Source: Trametopsis cervina
Lineage: Eukaryota > Basidiomycota > Agaricomycetes > Polyporales > Irpicaceae
Direction of reading: 5' to 3'
Assembly: GCA_022385755.1 (NCBI GenBank)
Contig: MU278384.1
Location: 80,271-144,270 of the forward strand
DNA: 64,000 nucleotides
The notes beneath the pieces are model-generated. The model was given only the letters and a program-made list of their open reading frames with translations, was not told the DNA's origin and did no database searches. The position numbers and the translations under genes were made by a program. Below, in pieces: positions 1 to 12,400 of the stretch (its first letter is position 1; each line of letters opens with the position of its first letter).

Positions 1-267
1 GACGAGGCACAGTTAATCTGCTATAGCAAGACGTGACTGATGATCCCACAAAAGACTCGCACGCATAAGAGGCAGCTTGGCCGAGCGCGACAGACAGACA
101 GGACTATCTGCGCGGGCGCCGAAACGCAACGCGTCTCTGCCCCGCGGGCAGACTAATTTATGACTTTCGGGCCTCCCTACGACCCCACTCACGAAATGTT
201 AATGTAGGGCTGTGATATATTGGCTTTTTTTATTACTCCTTTCTGCGGCTTATTTTTGGTCTCGCGC

Positions 268-303
268 ATCATCCATACACATATCCATATCCATGTCCAT
301 ATC
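268..303. repeat. CAT/CCATAT-rich simple repeat
   Basis: Imperfect short tandem repeat built on ATCCAT/CCATAT hexamers, followed by a C-rich CCCAACCC-type stretch. It lies in noncoding DNA and looks like an ordinary microsatellite. Confidence 0.6.
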
Positions 304-1194
304 AACCCCACCCAACCCAATCCAACTCATGGACTGCATACATCCATCCATCCCATCCCTCACGTATATAGAATTATTGGGCATCGTGCCTCTTTCACGT
401 AACTTAACGTTTTTGTCCGGCTTTGGAGGCATGAATAGCACTCCCGTTGCATACTGATAAAGTGCCGTGGAAACGGTTGTGTCTGCTTGCGACTGTCTCA
501 CTGTCAGCCACTCAACGATTCACGGCTTCACGCAAATACGAAAATCCACATCTCCTGGAAACGTTGGATAGCTGGAAGCGATTGCAGCACACGACTTATC
601 GAGGCGCCCAATTGGATAAAGTTCACTCACCGGATATGGAAATCATACACAGCGTGATCTGCTAGTTATGCGGGGGTGTCACACTACGGTTACCGTCTGA
701 GCATCCTACAATACGACTACAATACCTCCTTTCTGGTGTCTTTCGCAAGCTGGTGCTCATCGGACGACCAGCGCAAGCCTCGGCCGTGACTATGGGGATC
801 TTCCGCGCTGCGACGGTCAGCGTGCTGCGCCGAGCTACTCGGTGTTAGAACACGAGCACGAGGCAACCAGGACGGGCTCTTCCGCACACGAGGCATCTAG
901 GCTCAATATAATTAAGGGTGATATAATCCTCAGCCAGAGTGGTGCAGCGCTGCAGCTGAGCATCAGTCGTGGCGAGTCCGCTCGAATCCAGTAAGAGCCT
1001 CTGTCCGCGTCACGCATCAGTGACACGCTATAAAGATCCGGGCAGCTCGTCCTCCGCGCCGATACCTCTAGAGGCGATCCACAACGCCTCGCGATAACGT
1101 GCAGCCTGCGCTCATCCGCCGTGCAGCTCGACATCCAGGTTGCATCTGCGCCATCTCGACGCTGTGTTCGTCGTCTCCCGCGTCGACTCGACGA

Positions 1195-1273
1195 GTAAGT
1201 GCGCCCCTCTGCCCCCGATCGTCCTGGGATTATTTCGATAATGGCACCTCACCACGCGTTTGCAACGTTGCAG
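1195..1273 (+). other. candidate 5'-UTR intron of the coiled-coil/J-like gene
   Basis: A strong donor (GTAAGTGCG) is followed 79 nt later by a pyrimidine-preceded acceptor (TTGCAG), all upstream of the first ATG of the long ORF at 1445. The size is typical of fungal introns. No coding ATG need be involved, so this is inferred as a leader intron only. Confidence 0.4.
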
Positions 1274-1444
1274 GACATTTTTGCGCTTCGTCGACCCTGC
1301 TATTCCAAGGCGGAGCGGTTCAGTCCGCGCATCCCCTTGAGTGGTCTGCACCGCAGCACTTTCCCTGTACGTACGTGACGCCGGCAGGATCGAACACATC
1401 CCCCATAGCTACCCCCCTCCCGCGCTTTCAAACCCTTACATCCC

Positions 1445-4400
1445 ATGTCCGCGTCGCTGTCGAGGGCAACTGGCCGAAACACCCGCACGGTCCCTGAACA
1501 ACCTGTAGACCCAGATGATGAATGGATTACGACGTTGCGTAAGAAGATCGAGCAGGAGCTTCGACCCGAGTTGGAGCAGGCAGAGGCAGACAGAGATGCG
1601 AAGCTGGCAGAGGCGGGGGACGATGAGGCGGCTAGGCAGGCTATCGAGACTGCGTACAACGATACGAAGGCGACCTATATCACCATCGCGAATATGCAGT
1701 TCACAGACAGACTGGAGGCCGAGAAGAGGCGCAGGCGGGGCCTGGACCCTAGAGACTCAAGTGGTGTGCTCGGGCAGCAACGTGAGCAGTTGGAAGCTGC
1801 TCAACGGTCTCGAGTCTCACGAGAGGGAGATTCGTCGTCCATTGACGGTGGCCTCCCTCTCGGAGGTGAAGGTAGCGGATCGGTAGATGAGGACACATAC
1901 CGTCCCGCACGCGCCTCGCAAGAGTATCCAAGATATGGTCAATCCACTGCTCGTCAGGCGTTGCGTCCGTATGGACCTGACTCTGACAGTGCCTCAAGTC
2001 CCAGCTCGAGTCTACCCAGACACATACCGGTCTCACGAAGGGAAACGCTCGACGTTTTCGATGCCGAACAAGGCGACCTCGAACCTGGTTCGTTGGGGGC
2101 TTTTGGTGGTGTTAGTCGCAGACAAAGCTCGGGATCGATGAACAGCTTAAGGTCGAAACATAGCCTCTGGCGCGACGGCCCGCAGATCTCTCCCAAGGAC
2201 GGTCCTGTGTCACGCACCTACGATTTCTCTCCCTCACCCTCGACATCCGCTCCAAGGGGAGGCCCCGCGAATGGAAACAGGTCGGGTATTAGCACAGCAT
2301 TCGCACAGTCACCTCCTTCGCCAGCTCAACCGATTGTTCAGAAGCCCGTCAGGCGCGACAGCAATGCGAGTATGGCTTCCTCGCGATCTGGGGGGCCTGG
2401 TTCTATGCCCCGCGCCGGACCCGTTGCGCCTCCCTATGCGCCTCGTTCAACGGTGTCTGCATACGCTCCTGCTGCTGGTCCCATATATACACCCCCGCCT
2501 CAGGCTCTCAGCCATTCTCCCGTGAAGAAGGAAAGCTCCACATCCGACTTCTACGCCCCCATCCCCCCTGGCCCTTCTCATGCGCGATCTCCACTTCCTC
2601 CTGTCTCAATCGCACCTGAGCCTCCTAGCAACATTGATTCCTTCGATGACGAACCTTTGCTACAACGCCCGAGTCCCGATGTTGACACGACTGGGAAGTC
2701 GTGGTCTTCACGGTCGGGTATGCAGCGTCCTATGCGGCATCGGACGTCTTCCAGCGATTTTCAATCTCGCCGACTCAATCTTGATGCACGACCCGGCTCG
2801 AGTGCTTCAAAGCCCAGTCCTACCGCCGGCCCTTCTTCTCCAGAATCCTATCGCGCCCCTCCTTCAAGCTACGCTGCCAGCCATATACGTCGTTATGAGG
2901 ACGATCCCGGTTCCGGCATCCCTATTCCCTCTCCCTCCGATCGCGGTATCACTGCACCTCAAGCATCTCCCGAATGGTCCAGAACATTTGCGAACAGGTC
3001 GATGATGCGCAGGAAGACATCCTTCACTGTCGACAGCCACAACAGGAACACGTCCCAGAGTCCTGAAAGCAGTCGTGCGCCGTACAGCGCTGGACTCGGC
3101 CGTCGCGGTTCCGTCAGCTCGAACAAGTCCGCAAAGTCGTATGGGTCGTACGCGGAAGCGTACTACCGCAATGCCAACCCGAACGAGGAATGGTCACCTA
3201 TGCCCCCCTATCCTGAACAGTCACATGATGGTTCAGCTAGTGAACATTCCGATGGCGAAGGCGATGACTTCGACGAGCAAGAGTTCTTCGAGGACTTGCT
3301 TTTGCGCGAAGAGGAGATGCAGAAGCGAGAGGAAGAGTTACGCGTCAAGGAGGAGGAAGCCCAGCGCAAGGAAGACGAGGCGAAGCGTAAGGAGGAGGAA
3401 CTGAAGAAGAAGGAAGAAGAAGCGAAGAGTAAGGTGGCAGAAGCACGCCGCAAGGAGGAGGAGGCTAAGCGCAAAGAGATTGAGATCAAGCGGAAGGAGG
3501 AGATTGCGCGACGCAAGGAAGAAGAGGTCAAACGTAAGGAGGATGACGCGAGACGCAAGGAGGAGGATGCGAGACGCAAAGAGGAGGGCGCGCGAAAGAT
3601 GGAAGAAGATGCGCGACGGACCGAGGACGAGGCGCGCAAGATGGAGGAAGAAGTGCGCAAGCTCGAGGAAGAAGCCAGACGGAAAGAGATGGAGGCCAGG
3701 CGGAAGGAGGAAGAGGTGAGACGCAAGGAGGCTGAGATGCGAAAGAAAGAGGAAGAGGCTGAGCGTAAGGAAGAGGAGGCGAAGAAGTTGGAGGAGGAGG
3801 CTCGCAGGATCGAGGAGGAGGCCCGACTGCGGGAAGAGGAGGCACAGCGTAAGGAGGACGAGGTGCGTAAACGAGAGGAGGCTTTACGACTGAAGGAAGA
3901 GGAATTCGAGCGCCTGGAGCAAGAAGCACGACGGCTGAGCGATGAGGCTAAGCGGCGGGCGTTCGACCTCAGACTGAAGGAGGAGGAAGCCGTTCGAAGA
4001 GAGGGTGAAGCGAGACAGATGGAGGAGGAAGCCAGGAAGCGGGAGGAAGACGCGCGCAGACGTGAAGATGACGCACGCCGAAAGGAAGAAGATGCGCGAC
4101 GAAAGGAAGACGATGCCAGGAGACGAGAAGAGTATGCTCGCGTTAGGGCCGAGGAGGCCAAGCAGAGAGCCGACGAAGTTCGTCACCGGGCGGAGGACGC
4201 GAGGGTTCGGGCAGAGGAGGCACGAATCCGCGAGGACATCTTGCGCAAGCGAGAGGAAGAGTTCAAGCTGAAGGAGCAAGAGCTTCAGCGGCGAGAAGAG
4301 GAGCTCGAACGACGGGAGGCTCAGTCGAAGCGGTTCGAGGAGGAGAAGCGCGAGTCTGAATCCCTGGCTGAATTTGCACGTCAGGAGCGGAGACGGCTGG

Positions 4401-5644
4401 ACGAGCTCGTGGCCGAACAGCGACGCATCGTTGACGAAATCGCTGCCCAGACTGAGGCCCGACAGAAAGCAGAAGAACTCGCCGTTCGACTTCAAGAAGA
4501 AGAGGCTCGGGAGGCGCGTCTTCTCGCTGAGCAGGAGGAAGTCAGCCGTGCAGAATACATGCAACAGCAAGAAGAGGCGCGTTTCGCCGATCGTATGGCG
4601 GAGGAGCGCAGGAGAGCCGAGGCCGAGCTGGCGGAAGAGATGCTCAGAGCTGAACAGCTAGCTGAAGAACGTCGTCGAGCTGAGGCGCATGTTCAGGAAG
4701 AGCGGAAGAGAGCCGAGCGCGCTGCGGAAGAGCGAAAGAAGGCTGACCAGCTTGCACAGGAGGAGCGACGCAGGGCAGAAGCGGCCGCTCAGCTGGAAGA
4801 TCGTCGGCGCCAAGAGTTCGCTCGCCAGTTGGAGGAGCAACGCCAGGAGGAAGTCCGTCGGCGTGCAGAACAGCAGCGACGTCAGGATGCGTTCGGGAAC
4901 GGCACTGAGCGTTCTGGGACCCCTTACTCTTCATCTGCGCAAGCCGCCTCGAGCCGACACAACTCCGCGAGCAGTGCCAATTCCGACCGGTCCAGCACCG
5001 CTTCGAATTCTAGCTGGCAAACCAACTCTTCTTGGACGAGCTGGGCAAGTCAAGGCTCTGGAGCCGCGTCCGCATCGACACAGTCAACGGCCAAAGCTAC
5101 CCCGCCACGCAGAACAGCAAGCGCATCGGCGCATGCCGCCCCTTCTGAACCCTCTGCATCCCGTCGCGCCGCTGAAGACGACTATCTGAAGTGGCAAGAA
5201 CGCCAGGAAGAGCAAGCGAGGCGACAGGCCGAGCTTTTCCGCAAGGAACAGGAGAGACTGGAGCGCCAGCGACAGGCGAAGGCTGGCCAGATGCTCACGA
5301 AGGACGCAGTTCTGCAGCTTTTTGAGGAGCACGAAAGACAGTGGTTGCGCATTCAGGCGTCAGACACCGTCTCGTGGACCAGTTTCCCCTGGCCTGTTCT
5401 CCGCAAGCCATTCGAACCGGAAGAGCTCACCACCACCGCGATCGCCGCGTATGTCCTGAACCCGTATAGCCCGAGCGACAAACCCGAGAAGGATCGCATC
5501 AAGGAGCACATACGCCGTTGGCATCCTGATCGGTTCGAGACCAAGGTGCTGTCCAAGGTCAGAAGCGAGGACCGCGAGAAGGTCAAGGAGGGCGCCGGTC
5601 AGGTTGTTCGTAGCCTGAACGAGCTCCTCACTCGCAGTGCCTAG
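1445..5644 (+). CDS. long coiled-coil protein with C-terminal J-like (HPD) domain
   Basis: Single uninterrupted ORF of 1,399 residues. Residues 1-100 form a charged conserved-looking N-terminus. About 110-600 is Ser/Pro-rich and probably disordered. About 610-1150 is an extreme coiled coil of KEEEARRKEE-type heptads. A Ser/Ala-rich linker (1150-1230) follows. The C-terminal ~150 residues carry FPWPVL, then a helix pair around RRWHPDRF (His-Pro-Asp at 1360-1362) and VKEGAGQVVRSLNELL. That C-terminus resembles the degenerate J domain of NF-kappa-B-inhibitor-like 1 proteins. J domains use HPD to stimulate Hsp70 ATPase, but activity here is unproven and the cellular role unknown. A 604-residue protein at 48.4-50.2 kb shares the C-terminal architecture. 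The glutamate-rich coil also creates long antisense ORFs, which are artefacts. Confidence 0.85.
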   Translation: MSASLSRATGRNTRTVPEQPVDPDDEWITTLRKKIEQELRPELEQAEADRDAKLAEAGDDEAARQAIETAYNDTKATYITIANMQFTDRLEAEKRRRRGLDPRDSSGVLGQQREQLEAAQRSRVSREGDSSSIDGGLPLGGEGSGSVDEDTYRPARASQEYPRYGQSTARQALRPYGPDSDSASSPSSSLPRHIPVSRRETLDVFDAEQGDLEPGSLGAFGGVSRRQSSGSMNSLRSKHSLWRDGPQISPKDGPVSRTYDFSPSPSTSAPRGGPANGNRSGISTAFAQSPPSPAQPIVQKPVRRDSNASMASSRSGGPGSMPRAGPVAPPYAPRSTVSAYAPAAGPIYTPPPQALSHSPVKKESSTSDFYAPIPPGPSHARSPLPPVSIAPEPPSNIDSFDDEPLLQRPSPDVDTTGKSWSSRSGMQRPMRHRTSSSDFQSRRLNLDARPGSSASKPSPTAGPSSPESYRAPPSSYAASHIRRYEDDPGSGIPIPSPSDRGITAPQASPEWSRTFANRSMMRRKTSFTVDSHNRNTSQSPESSRAPYSAGLGRRGSVSSNKSAKSYGSYAEAYYRNANPNEEWSPMPPYPEQSHDGSASEHSDGEGDDFDEQEFFEDLLLREEEMQKREEELRVKEEEAQRKEDEAKRKEEELKKKEEEAKSKVAEARRKEEEAKRKEIEIKRKEEIARRKEEEVKRKEDDARRKEEDARRKEEGARKMEEDARRTEDEARKMEEEVRKLEEEARRKEMEARRKEEEVRRKEAEMRKKEEEAERKEEEAKKLEEEARRIEEEARLREEEAQRKEDEVRKREEALRLKEEEFERLEQEARRLSDEAKRRAFDLRLKEEEAVRREGEARQMEEEARKREEDARRREDDARRKEEDARRKEDDARRREEYARVRAEEAKQRADEVRHRAEDARVRAEEARIREDILRKREEEFKLKEQELQRREEELERREAQSKRFEEEKRESESLAEFARQERRRLDELVAEQRRIVDEIAAQTEARQKAEELAVRLQEEEAREARLLAEQEEVSRAEYMQQQEEARFADRMAEERRRAEAELAEEMLRAEQLAEERRRAEAHVQEERKRAERAAEERKKADQLAQEERRRAEAAAQLEDRRRQEFARQLEEQRQEEVRRRAEQQRRQDAFGNGTERSGTPYSSSAQAASSRHNSASSANSDRSSTASNSSWQTNSSWTSWASQGSGAASASTQSTAKATPPRRTASASAHAAPSEPSASRRAAEDDYLKWQERQEEQARRQAELFRKEQERLERQRQAKAGQMLTKDAVLQLFEEHERQWLRIQASDTVSWTSFPWPVLRKPFEPEELTTTAIAAYVLNPYSPSDKPEKDRIKEHIRRWHPDRFETKVLSKVRSEDREKVKEGAGQVVRSLNELLTRSA

Positions 5645-5663
5645 TTGCTGCCGCTTTCGCTCT

Positions 5664-5721
5664 GTAAGTGCCCTCGTGCGCTGTCTCTGAGGTTGATGCT
5701 CACCGATCTGTGTCCTCGCAG
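5664..5721 (+). other. candidate 3'-UTR intron
   Basis: Twenty bases after the TAG stop a canonical donor (GTAAGTGCC) is paired with an acceptor (CCTCGCAG) 58 nt away, a typical fungal intron size. Splicing here would leave an exon junction close to the stop codon, too near to be expected to trigger decay. Confidence 0.4.
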
Positions 5722-6737
5722 GCACACCGTACCCCCCACTCGCCCCGCCGCCTACCAGTGATACCCCCCACTCAACTCATGCACACATCTGTATATCTAA
5801 TCAAGCAAAGTCAACCCCACATATATATCATTAACAGGACCTGTTGTTTGTACGCGCCGCTCTTGTACATTCCCATCCTTTTCTTCATCATCTTGAATCA
5901 CCCCATGCCCCTCGGCCGCCGACAACCAACATCAATATCTCGATTATCTCATGTAGAGTACTAGTTCAAGCAAATGCCACTCACTGTACTATCCGTCTTC
6001 TTGTGCAACACATGTGTATTCGTCTGATTTGGCTTCTCGTGTGTGAGAGCGTGCATCGACGGGAGTTCGTGCGATAACAACTGAGATGTACAGAACACTT
6101 ATAAGGAGGGCTCGAACGACAAACTTAAGTTCCAGCCTTGTTTGACATGTTCGACCCAGTATCACTCCGGGTCCAGTTTCGGCGAGGCTATCTGCTAGTG
6201 CACGATGACGAGCCCTCGCCGCTTTTCACTCGGCCGCAGATCTCCAACGCCCATGACCACAAATCCCGATATCTTCATTCCATGACTCCTCCGCCCACCC
6301 AAGCACTTGGATAACAAGTACCTGACCTGGGGGACACATACTGTATACACCACGCACGGGGCTCAGTCGGTGTTCCGTCGGTGCACCTATCGCATTCAAA
6401 GCACACCTCGACGACGTAAAACGTTGCTAGCGGGTTACGTACCTTCTGCGGAGCCGATAGGTCGACGCTCTTAAGGTTGGCGGGGGTAGTTAATGGGAGC
6501 TGTCAGGCATACTTTATCGATGATCCCGTTTTTTGGAGAGAGTATATGGGTAATGTACAGAGAGTTTTCCAGTGCTGTGTGACCTTTTTGGTCGCACGGA
6601 GAGATAGATGGAGCACTGGACTCGTGAGCCAGTCCAAGAGCGAACAAGCGCAGCCCAGAACGGATGGGGACGAGCCTGGCGGAGCACTTGGAGAATCGAT
6701 TCTTCTTGTCACTTCAATCAAACCCTACCTTGCTCTC
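5722..6737. other. intergenic, two convergent 3' ends
   Basis: This stretch lies between the plus-strand coiled-coil gene and the minus-strand amidase, so it holds the 3' UTRs of both. Small ORFs show no family signal. No transposon feature was seen. Confidence 0.6.
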
Positions 6738-8772
6738 TCAATCGACTTGCAGAAGCGTGTAACCCTTCCCAGCGTCCTTCAAGCATTTTTCTGCGATCTT
6801 CATCCCCTCCAGGACTTTCTCCTCTTCGAGTCGCTTCCCGACAATCTGCACGCCCACAGGCAGCCCATGCATCTTGTCCGCGTCGTACATCGCCATCATC
6901 CGCTCCTCGATGTGGTTCCGTGGCTTGAAGCCGTCCAGACGGTCGGTGGCCCGATCTACATGGGTCACAGGGAGGACGCCTGCGGAATAGTCGAGCTGCA
7001 CAATTTCAAGTCAGACCGTAAAGATAATAGAAGAATAGCGTACTCACAATGTTGAACAAGAACGTATACGTGCATGCCTTCCATCCATCCAACCACCCAC
7101 GGTGCGGCGACGCCGGCAGCGGGTTCGGCACCGTCAGAATAAAATCAATCTCCTGCTCATTCCACATCGTCCACCACCGCTCGCGCACTTTCTCGCGACG
7201 CGAGACGAGCGCAAAATACTCCTCGACAGTCTTCTCGTGGAAGACCTCGATGAGGTCCGCGTAGAGCGCGTCGCGCCGGATGTAGCGCCAGTACCATACC
7301 CAGATTTTGCGCAGAGCCCAGGGGACCCGGAGGGCTCGGACGGCGTCGGCGACGCCCGGGTCGTTCCATTCGCCGCTGCGGATGGGGTTGGTTACTGTTT
7401 TGGCTGGTGGCGCGTTAGTGGGTGGGTTGTGGGACAGTGGAAGGGGAGTGCTTACCTGCGTCGGCGTAGATGAGTTGCGCGCCTACTGTGATGGCGTCAA
7501 GCGGCTTTGGCGGGTCGCTGTGGAGGTGGTCAGGTTGAAGCAGAGTACAGCGGGTAGAAGGCTCACAGTGTCACTATTTCGTGTCCTGCGGCCTTGAGTG
7601 CAGCCACTGTGTCCTCCAAGGCCCGCCGGCAGGCCGGGGAGGGCTTGATAATCCCTAAATCTCCACTCAGCACTCCATGTATGCCATTTATCCGATGTGC
7701 GATACCGACCGTCATCCCACATGACACCCCATCGGACTGGCTTTGCAGACAAATCAACGTCTCGCCACGGGAGTACGAGACACTACGGTACTCAAAAATC
7801 AACATCGCGAAAACGGCGCGGTAGCTTGTGCGTACCGAGTAATCGTAGGTCCAAGGTTTCATGCTGAATATGGCGCGCCACATGGTCTCGAGGTCTTCGA
7901 GTGTTCGCGTCATGGGAGAATACACTGCTGGGACGCCGGTCTGGCCTGGGATGCTGGTCGCGTTTCCAGCCTTGGGAAACCGCTCAGAGGAAGCTTTGAT
8001 CGTGTACGTCCCTGAGAAATGCCTGGATGAAACAGGTCAATCCTAGCCTCTGGCAGTCTTCGCGTGTACGCGATACTTACGAAGGACCGCGGACAGACCC
8101 CGCGACGTCTGTGCCAATTCCAAGTCGTGAGCCACCATATGCGAGGAGTGCGCCCTCGCCACCGCTCGAACCCCCGGGCGTGTAGTCTTTGTTATGTGGG
8201 TTCGTAGCAGTCCCGAACACCTCGTTCGACGACTCGAGCGAGAGCAGCGTAATGGGAATGTTGGTCTTGACGAACGGCACGGCGCCGGCATCTCGTAAGA
8301 GACGTACGAGAGGGGAATCCTTCGTCGCAGGCTTGCCTACCCACGCAGAGTAGCCGATACAGGAGTCGAATCCGGCGACGCTGACGGTGTCTTTGAGACT
8401 GACAGGCATGCCTGCGAGGGGACCGCTGTGGTTGCACGTCGCTGCCCATTCCTCAGCCTCTGGTAGGAGGATCTCGGTCAAGCAGTTGGTGGCCTCTTGG
8501 GCTCGTAGCGCTTTCTTGCCATAGGCACGTACGACGTCGACGGGGTCTAATTCCCCGTTTTTCACTTTAGTAGCTATTTCTGAGGCATATTGGTTCAAGA
8601 TGGCGTTATCTTGCTCGGTGAGCGGTTCGTGATAGATAGCTGGGAGGCTATCGATGCGGTGTTGCCGCTCTTTCTGCTTCTCGGAGCTGTACAATCATGT
8701 GAGTATAGGGTGTTGTCGTAGAGATATGAGCACTGACCATGATCGACGGTGGGCGAGCCAGTCCAAGAACAT
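6738..8772 (-). CDS. amidase signature family hydrolase (acetamidase/FAAH-like)
   Basis: Eight exons read in phase: 8738-8772, 8081-8686, 7836-8022, 7710-7782, 7567-7654, 7456-7517, 7048-7403 and 6738-6995, giving 554 residues. The protein starts MFLDWLAHRRS. The Ser-cisSer-Lys triad of the family is visible: Lys in MPVSLKD (about 110), the GGSSGGEG motif (about 184-187) and the nucleophile Ser in GTDVAGS (about 209). Family members hydrolyse short amides or fatty-acid amides; the substrate cannot be told from sequence. After the nucleophile it reads SVRGPSHFSG, where the family usually has a large hydrophobic residue in place of Gly. Length is normal for fungal members. It is divergent from the ErdS gene, sharing a 669-bp promoter region. 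Confidence 0.93.
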
Positions 8773-9441
8773 TGTTGTGATGATGGCGGTCTTGGGCAGC
8801 GTACCAAGATACGGATAAACATGTTATTTATGAGCATACCCACGGGTGGGTCAGGGAGAAGTTGCGCAGATAGGACTCATGACTGGGACCGTGGTAAGTA
8901 CGAGATAGGCGTCACATGACCGCGAACTTAATGAAATTGTTACTTTGGTAAGAAACATACTGTATTCAGTCGTCTCCACATCAATATGCTTAAGTATTGG
9001 CACGACCTACCAATGACCTCGAGCTTATGGGACACTACGGTGATACGGATACCACAAGTTGACAATGGACGACGCGCACGAGCGTGGGTACGTCGGCGTC
9101 GGCTACGTCGGGGACGAGTGCGACGGTGTCGAGACCGCACTGGAGGCCGACGATGGTGGTGATGTAGCGATGACGAGGGGGAGCGGTGTTCTGGGAGGAG
9201 ATCAGACGCGAGGAGCCGAGAACGCACGCGAAGGAGAGACGCTGGGCTGGGACGCTTCGTCTTGGCGGAGGCGGCATGTGCCGTACGCACGATGACGTCT
9301 TGTCGTCCATGCTCTCTCCACCAAGTTGCGTGGGCGTCTGCTCGCATTTAGTCCTACAAAAACCGGTCGAACGCCAAATCATGCCCGCTCCTCTCCTCAT
9401 ACAACCCCCACGAACACGATACCAGCTACACGACACACGGC
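8773..9441. promoter_or_regulatory. shared upstream region of amidase and ErdS genes
   Basis: The amidase starts leftward and the AspRS-DUF2156 gene starts rightward from either side of this 669-bp interval, so it must hold both promoters. The part nearest the ErdS start is pyrimidine/CA-rich. No confident TATA box or operator was picked out. Confidence 0.5.
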
Positions 9442-12400
9442 ATGGCATCCTCGCCAGTCAAGAAAGTCCTGGCAAAGTTCGCCCCGCCGCTCGCGTCCCA
9501 TGCGGACAGCGACGAGCCCTCCACAAACTTTGTCACCAGCCCTACATCCCCTACAGATGAGCGAGCCAAGCGTCGCTCTACCTCACTTTCTCCTGTAAGC
9601 ACATCGACCGGAGATGAGAAGCCTAGAAAGTCTTCCACCTTCAGTAATATCATGAACACCATCCGCAAGGGCAGAAGCGCGTCTCGCGGCTCCTCGCTCG
9701 CCGATCACGAGGCCCCGGAGAATGTCCCCGTAAACGGGACGACCAATGGTCATGCAGAGCCTGGTGTGGCTGCAACAGCACAAACGCGCGGCACCCAGTC
9801 CAGACGGTTGTCAATGACCGAGCAGAGGGAAGCTAGAAAGACCGAGCGCGAGGAGAAGGAGGAGGAAGAAGCAGAGCAGAGGCGAAGGCGGCATAGACAG
9901 GCTTGGCAACAGGTGTGTATCTCCTCAGTTCTCGCACATTCCTGTCTAGACGGCAACGCTGCGCGGACGGGACGGCTTTTGCGTAAATGACTATACGCAC
10001 CAACGGCGCGTCTGATGCCTCTAGGGGCTGCATGTAATCTAATCTGCGGGCGTCCGATGATCTTCCTCCGTGACTTACGTGACGGAACATGACTAATCAT
10101 GATCGTAGGACCCCGTAAAACATAATTACGGTGACCTACCCATCAACCAGTCTCAAGACTCTGCGTACCACACCACACATCCTAGCCACAAGAAGATCCC
10201 CAAGCTTACACCGCTTTCCGAAGTTGCCTCTCTCGATGTCGGAACCGTGGTTTCTTTCCGTGCTAGAATCCACCATATCCGCCCACTGGGTAGCAAGATC
10301 GTCTTCTTGGTCTTCAGGCAGGGCTTGGAAACTGTTCAGGGCGTGTTGACTGAAACCACAAGCAAGCATGGCAGCGAGCCTAATGGCCCTGCCACAGAAA
10401 ATGGCAGTGCACAAATATCGGAGGAGGAAAGTTTCCCGGACTTCGAGATTTCGGAGAACATGGTGAGGTGGAGTGAAGGTCTCGCAAGAGAAGCAATTGT
10501 GCGCGTAGTGGGTGTAATTCAGCATCCACCGGAAGAGGAGGGACAGCACGAGGTGAAGAGTGCGAGTGTGAAGGAGAAAGAAGTTCGAATCGGCATGGTA
10601 AGAAACCCTTTATGACGTTCAACCGCAATATAGTGAGGTGTCGTTTGCGCAGATTCACGTCGTCTCGCATCCAACGGCACCTTTGCCATTCCAAGTGGAC
10701 GATATCTCGCGACCCCTTGAAATACAAGACAAGTCGCATCATCGTGTCGGGGAGAAGACCCGGTTCGCCAATCGCGTGCTTGATTTGAGGGTGCGTTATA
10801 GCGTGTCATTCATGTTCCTTCTCACTCATTCTCGTCCGTTAGAGTCCTGCTTCGCAAGCCATTTTCCGTATTCACGCCGGGGTGTGCGATATCTTCCGCA
10901 CAACGCTCACGTCGAAAGGTTTCACCGAGATCCAGAGCTCCAAGTTCCAAGGCGGAGGGACAGAGAGTGGGGCTGCTGTGTTCAAGGTTGATTACTTCCG
11001 AAGACCCGCATTCTTGGCGCAAAGCCCGCAGCTTGCCAAGCAGATGTGCATTGCAGCAGACATGGAAAAGGTCTTTGAAATTGGGCCTGGTGAGCGGTTT
11101 TGTGCCTAATTCCCAATGCTGAGTGATGAGTTAACGCTCTCAACAGTGTTCCGTGCGGAGAACTCAAATACACACCGGCATTTGACAGAGTTTACCGGTA
11201 TGGATTTGGAGATGGCGTTTGAAGAGGACTACCACGAAGTGATGCATGTGATTGACGACACACTGAAGTCTATCTTCAAAGGATTGCAGGATAGATTCGC
11301 GCGAGAGGTGCGTCCTCAAGTGTCTTGCATCCCTGTTACATCTATTGACCGGATTGCGCAACAGATTGCCTCTGTGAAACAAGTGTTCCCGCATGACGAC
11401 CTCGTTGTCCTCGACGAAACGCCAGTAATCCGGTATCAGGATGGTATCCAGATGCTCCGAGATGCGGGGTACAAGGAGGAGAGCGAGCATGGTGAAGGCC
11501 GGGAACTGACTGATGATGAAGATCTCAGCACGCCCGCTGAGAGGAAACTTGGAGAATTGGTGAAGGAGAAGTACGGCGCCGACTACTACATTCTGGACAA
11601 GTTCCCCACAGACGTCAGGCCGTTCTACACTATGCCTGATCCTGAGAACCCGGTTAGTCCACACGAGTATGATCTAGACTCTCAAACGTACTAACGCGAC
11701 TTGATTGCAGAAATTCTCGAACTCTTTCGACATCTTCGTTCGCGGCGAGGAAATCCTGTCCGGTGGCCAGCGTATTCATCACGCGCCTATGCTACTAGAA
11801 CGCATGAAGACGGCCAAAGTCGACCCAGATACCATGGCAGACTACATCAACGGCTTCCAATGGGGTTGCCCGCCTCACGGCGGAGGCGGTATTGGGCTTG
11901 AGCGAATTGTCATGTTGTTCTTGAAGCTCGGAGACGTACGTTGGGCGAGCTTGTTCCCGCGTGACCCCAGGAGCTTCCCAATGAACGGCCAAGATTCGGC
12001 GGAGGCGATCATGAAAGCGGCCACGGCGATGATTCTCAATGGACCAGAAAGCAAGACTTTCGAAGTCGGCAAGGGCAGGGGAGAATTGCCGCCATTGGAG
12101 AATGTACGTTTGTTTCGCTTCGGTTGTATGTCTTGACGCTGACGTCTTCACTAGTTGATCGCAAAATACGGAGATGCGACGAATACATCTTGGGTCGATC
12201 CTGCATGGACGGTATGGCGAGACGATGTGACCGGCGCGGCGGTAGGCTACATGCCGCAGGGCCACTTCGCCGTTACATTTGGCAACCCCCTATGCGAACC
12301 CAATCAGATTCCTCGTGTGGTCAAGCAATATCTTGCGTATCTTGCGCAGCCGAGTATCAACCTGCGTCCCATCTGGTGTTGCATCGACAAAGTCACAGAG

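Larger units (their letters stand above)
1..1444. other. 5' flank of the coiled-coil/J-like gene, no confident gene
   Basis: No ORF here shows recognisable family sequence or consistent splice signals. Positions 1-800 hold only short chance ORFs and a CAT-rich simple repeat. The last 400 bases are pyrimidine-rich on the plus strand, as expected for a fungal promoter and 5' UTR, and contain a candidate 5'-UTR intron. An upstream gene's 3' UTR could occupy the left edge, but nothing identifies one. Confidence 0.5.

Noticed and set aside
3208..4161. 317-residue Ser/Arg-rich antisense ORF, with further long antisense ORFs at 3528-3929 and 3884-4570
   Set aside because: They are mirror images of the Glu/Lys/Arg coiled coil on the plus strand; codon repetition keeps the opposite frames open.
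8081..8105. Unusual SVRGPS after the amidase nucleophile as a sign of a broken enzyme
   Set aside because: Fatty-acid amide hydrolases also have PS at this place; only one hydrophobic-to-Gly change remains, and the catalytic triad is intact.
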